A program made the translations under genes and the position numbers. From Chloroflexota bacterium (GTDB taxonomy: Bacteria > Chloroflexota > Anaerolineae > Caldilineales > Caldilineaceae), in the NCBI GenBank assembly GCA_003577365.1, contig QEUY01000173.1:1-7211 (forward strand): a DNA stretch of 7,211 nt. Reading direction: 5' to 3'. Shown here piece by piece: positions 5,538 through 7,211 of the stretch; the stretch's first letter is position 1; each line of letters opens with the position of its first letter. Under the pieces are notes generated by a model. That model searched no databases and was not told the origin of the DNA. It saw only the letters and a list, made by a program, of their open reading frames with translations.

Positions 5538-6934
5538 AATATGTGAGGACGCTGCGCATTCGCTTTGCCCTGTGGACCGCAGGCTTTCTCTTGGCAGCCT
5601 TGATCCTGTTTGGACTCTTCGTCTACTTCACAATGTCCTACAGTCTGGCGACACCGGTCGATCAGACGCTGCATCTCACGGCGATGCAGTTGTTGGCCGA
5701 GATCGACACGCGCGACGGCCACTTGGTCGTGATCGAGAACCCGATTGAAGAAACAGAATATACCCAACTCCGTGAACAGGGGCTGAGTATGCGCGTCTTG
5801 GACATCGACGGGCAGCCCGTGAACGAGTTTGGCCCCTATATCGCCCTGCCGCCGCCAGACGAGGCCGGTGGGATCGCCGGAGAGTTTATGACCATCACGG
5901 ACCCAGCCAGCCAAGACCCGGTGCGCGTCTACTCCACCCCCATCCTGGACGACGATACCGGCGACGATACCGTGGTCGGAACCCTGCAGGTTGCCCAGAG
6001 TCTGGCCGATCTGCGCCGCACCCTCAATCTGCTCTTTATCACCCTGCTGATCGGCGGGCCGCTGATCGTGCTTATTGCGGGCGGCGGCGGCTATTTTCTG
6101 GCCGCCCGCGCCCTGGCCCCCATCGACGCCATCACCCGGACGGCCCGGCAGATCTCCGCCAACGATCTGTCCACCCGGCTCAACCTGCCGCCCACCGAAG
6201 ATGAAGTAGGACGCTTGGCGGCTACCATCGACTCGATGTTGGCGCGGCTCGACGAGGCCTTCCAGCGCGAACGCCAGTTCACCGCCGATGCGTCCCACGA
6301 ACTGCGCACGCCCCTGTCGGCCATGCAGACGATCATCGGCAGCACCTTGGCGCGACCACGCACCGGCGCCGAATACGAACAGGCCTTGGCCGACCTGGGG
6401 CGCGAGGTCGCCCAAATGCGGCTGCTCACCGACGGGCTGTTGCACCTGGCGCGCAACGACGCAGCCCACCAGCACGTCAAGTTTGAACCGGTCGATCTGT
6501 CCATCCTCTTGCAAGACGTGACCGATTCGCTGCGCCCCTTGGCAGAGGAGAAGGGCCTGCAACTGATCAGCCATATCCCAGATACAGGGCTAAACCTCAT
6601 GGGAGACCGCGATGGACTTATCCGGCTCTTTGCGAACCTGATCGACAACGCCATCAAGTACACCCAGCACGGGGCCATCACCGTCTCTGCCGAAGCGCGG
6701 GCCGGCAACGGGTTGGCAGTCACCATCCGCGACACAGGGGCCGGCATTGCGCCCGAACATCTGCCCCACATCTTCGACCGCTTCTATCGCGTCGACGAAT
6801 CGCGCAGCACAGAGGGGATCGGTCTAGGATTGGCGATTGCACGGGAAACAGCCCGCGCCCATGGCGGCGATATTACAGTAGAAAGCGAGGTCGAACGCGA
6901 GACAACCTTTGTCGTGCAGCTTGCCACCGCATGA
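5534..6934 (+). CDS. Membrane sensor histidine kinase (HAMP-HisKA-HATPase_c)
   Basis: This 466-residue kinase starts at ATG 5534 within the regulator stop, with AGGAAG at 5521-5526 as ribosome-binding site. Domains in order: membrane helix 1 (about 15-34), extracytoplasmic sensor region (about 35-163) without a recognisable fold name, membrane helix 2 (about 165-188), HAMP linker (about 188-240), dimerisation/phosphoacceptor domain with ASHELRTP (His255), and an ATP-binding domain with N box NLIDNAIKY (368-376), G1 box DTGAGI (400-405), F box IFDRFYR (413-419) and G2 box GIGLGLAI (428-435). All key residues are present, so it should be an active kinase for the overlapping regulator. The sensor ends in VYSTPI...VVGTLQVAQSL, a pattern I associate with many related kinases, interrupted here by an acidic DDDTGDD insert. 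The stimulus is unknown; the adjacent exporter suggests an envelope-acting compound or stress. Confidence 0.96.
   Translation: MKYVRTLRIRFALWTAGFLLAALILFGLFVYFTMSYSLATPVDQTLHLTAMQLLAEIDTRDGHLVVIENPIEETEYTQLREQGLSMRVLDIDGQPVNEFGPYIALPPPDEAGGIAGEFMTITDPASQDPVRVYSTPILDDDTGDDTVVGTLQVAQSLADLRRTLNLLFITLLIGGPLIVLIAGGGGYFLAARALAPIDAITRTARQISANDLSTRLNLPPTEDEVGRLAATIDSMLARLDEAFQRERQFTADASHELRTPLSAMQTIIGSTLARPRTGAEYEQALADLGREVAQMRLLTDGLLHLARNDAAHQHVKFEPVDLSILLQDVTDSLRPLAEEKGLQLISHIPDTGLNLMGDRDGLIRLFANLIDNAIKYTQHGAITVSAEARAGNGLAVTIRDTGAGIAPEHLPHIFDRFYRVDESRSTEGIGLGLAIARETARAHGGDITVESEVERETTFVVQLATA
5951..5974 (+). repeat. 12-base in-frame tandem duplication inside the kinase sensor region
   Basis: Units 5951-5962 and 5963-5974 share their first ten bases (GACGATACCG). 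In protein they give DDTG and DDTV (residues 140-147), making the acidic run DDDTGDD in an otherwise family-like stretch before the second membrane helix. It looks like a recent slippage duplication that lengthened an extracytoplasmic loop; a metal-binding role is only conceivable. Confidence 0.6.
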
Positions 6935-6971
6935 TGCGTGCTCTACCTGTTCACTCTAGGAGGATTCGACC

Positions 6972-7211
6972 ATGGGCTTCATGGGCAGCCTGGATTTCTT
7001 TGCGGGCGTGGATGTCTTTATCTGCCTCGCCATCGGCGCGCTGGCCGGTTGGCTGGCGGGACAGTTCATGCGCGGCGGGGGCTATGGCTTGGTCGCCAAT
7101 ATCCTGATCGGGATGGTGGGCGGGGTGCTCGGAGGCTTCATCTTCGACTGGATCAACATCCTCGACATCGGCGACCTGCTCGATCCGCTGATCGCCGGGG
7201 CGCTGGGGGCC
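6972..7211 (+). CDS. GlsB/YeaQ/YmgE-family small membrane protein (3' partial)
   Basis: ATG 6972 follows a near-perfect AGGAGGA at 6958-6964, and the frame stays open for 80 codons to the window end. The visible product is glycine-rich and hydrophobic: a first membrane helix with ICLAIGALAGWLAGQFMRGGG, then YGLVANILIGMVGGVLGGFIF, and the start of a third (DPLIAGALGA). The GALAGWLAG...MRGGGYGLVANILIGMVGG spacing is the signature of the transglycosylase-associated protein family (PF04226), usually 80-100 residues with three membrane helices and linked to general stress in enterobacteria; its biochemical role is not settled. It lies 37 bases after the kinase stop without a visible terminator, so it may belong to the same transcript and fits an envelope-stress theme. 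The first ATG is preferred over the in-frame ATG three codons later because of the ribosome-binding site. Confidence 0.86.
   Translation, partial: MGFMGSLDFFAGVDVFICLAIGALAGWLAGQFMRGGGYGLVANILIGMVGGVLGGFIFDWINILDIGDLLDPLIAGALGA

Noticed and set aside
5504..6574. Long minus-strand open frame (356 codons) opposite the kinase
   Set aside because: It is a mirror of GC-rich codon use in the kinase gene; the translation has no recognisable domain and is rich in Gly/Gln/Arg.
1..7211. CRISPR arrays, tRNA or rRNA genes, riboswitches
   Set aside because: No regularly spaced long repeats, no cloverleaf-like or rRNA-like stretches were seen; gaps are too short or lack the needed structure.

Overview
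The window reads as GC-rich chromosomal DNA (about 60% by eye), with every supportable gene on the + strand. Gene content and protein style suggest Chloroflexota (Caldilinea/Anaerolinea-like): a DUF5060-type glycoside hydrolase next to a sugar isomerase, and an ABC-2 exporter with an OmpR-type two-component system. That placement is inferred from resemblance to remembered families, not from a search.

Layout. (1) Positions 1-1609 are the end of a carbohydrate operon: the C-terminal 44 residues of an L-fucose isomerase-like protein, then after an 18-base gap a cytoplasmic DUF5060 / TIM-barrel glycoside hydrolase. (2) Positions 1610-1949 are a non-coding gap. It holds a striking array of the hexamer CTTCAT (first copy inverted) starting at 1744, 1755, 1766 and 1777, an exact 11-base period, with a further copy at 1783 and a TATACT -10-like box at 1793. 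This layout matches an operator/promoter activated by an OmpR/PhoB-family response regulator. (3) Positions 1950-6934 form a compact co-directional cluster: ABC ATPase; ABC-2 permease fused to a signal-peptide-like helix and an extracytoplasmic beta-rich domain; a 94-residue helix-turn-helix protein matching only the N-terminal DNA-binding part of IS630-type transposases; an OmpR-family response regulator; and a HAMP/HisKA histidine kinase. (4) From 6972 a GlsB/YeaQ-type small membrane protein begins and runs off the window.

Working model (inference): the kinase senses an envelope or extracellular cue and phosphorylates the regulator. The regulator binds the 11-base-phased sites at 1744-1788 and drives the exporter operon and, by read-through, its own genes. 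The small HTH protein may be a domesticated transposase DNA-binding domain acting as an extra regulator, or only a transposase remnant. The most unusual points are the permease fusion, the transposase-like HTH protein inside a sensor/exporter operon, the phased operator, and several short tandem duplications at gene junctions and inside the kinase sensor region.
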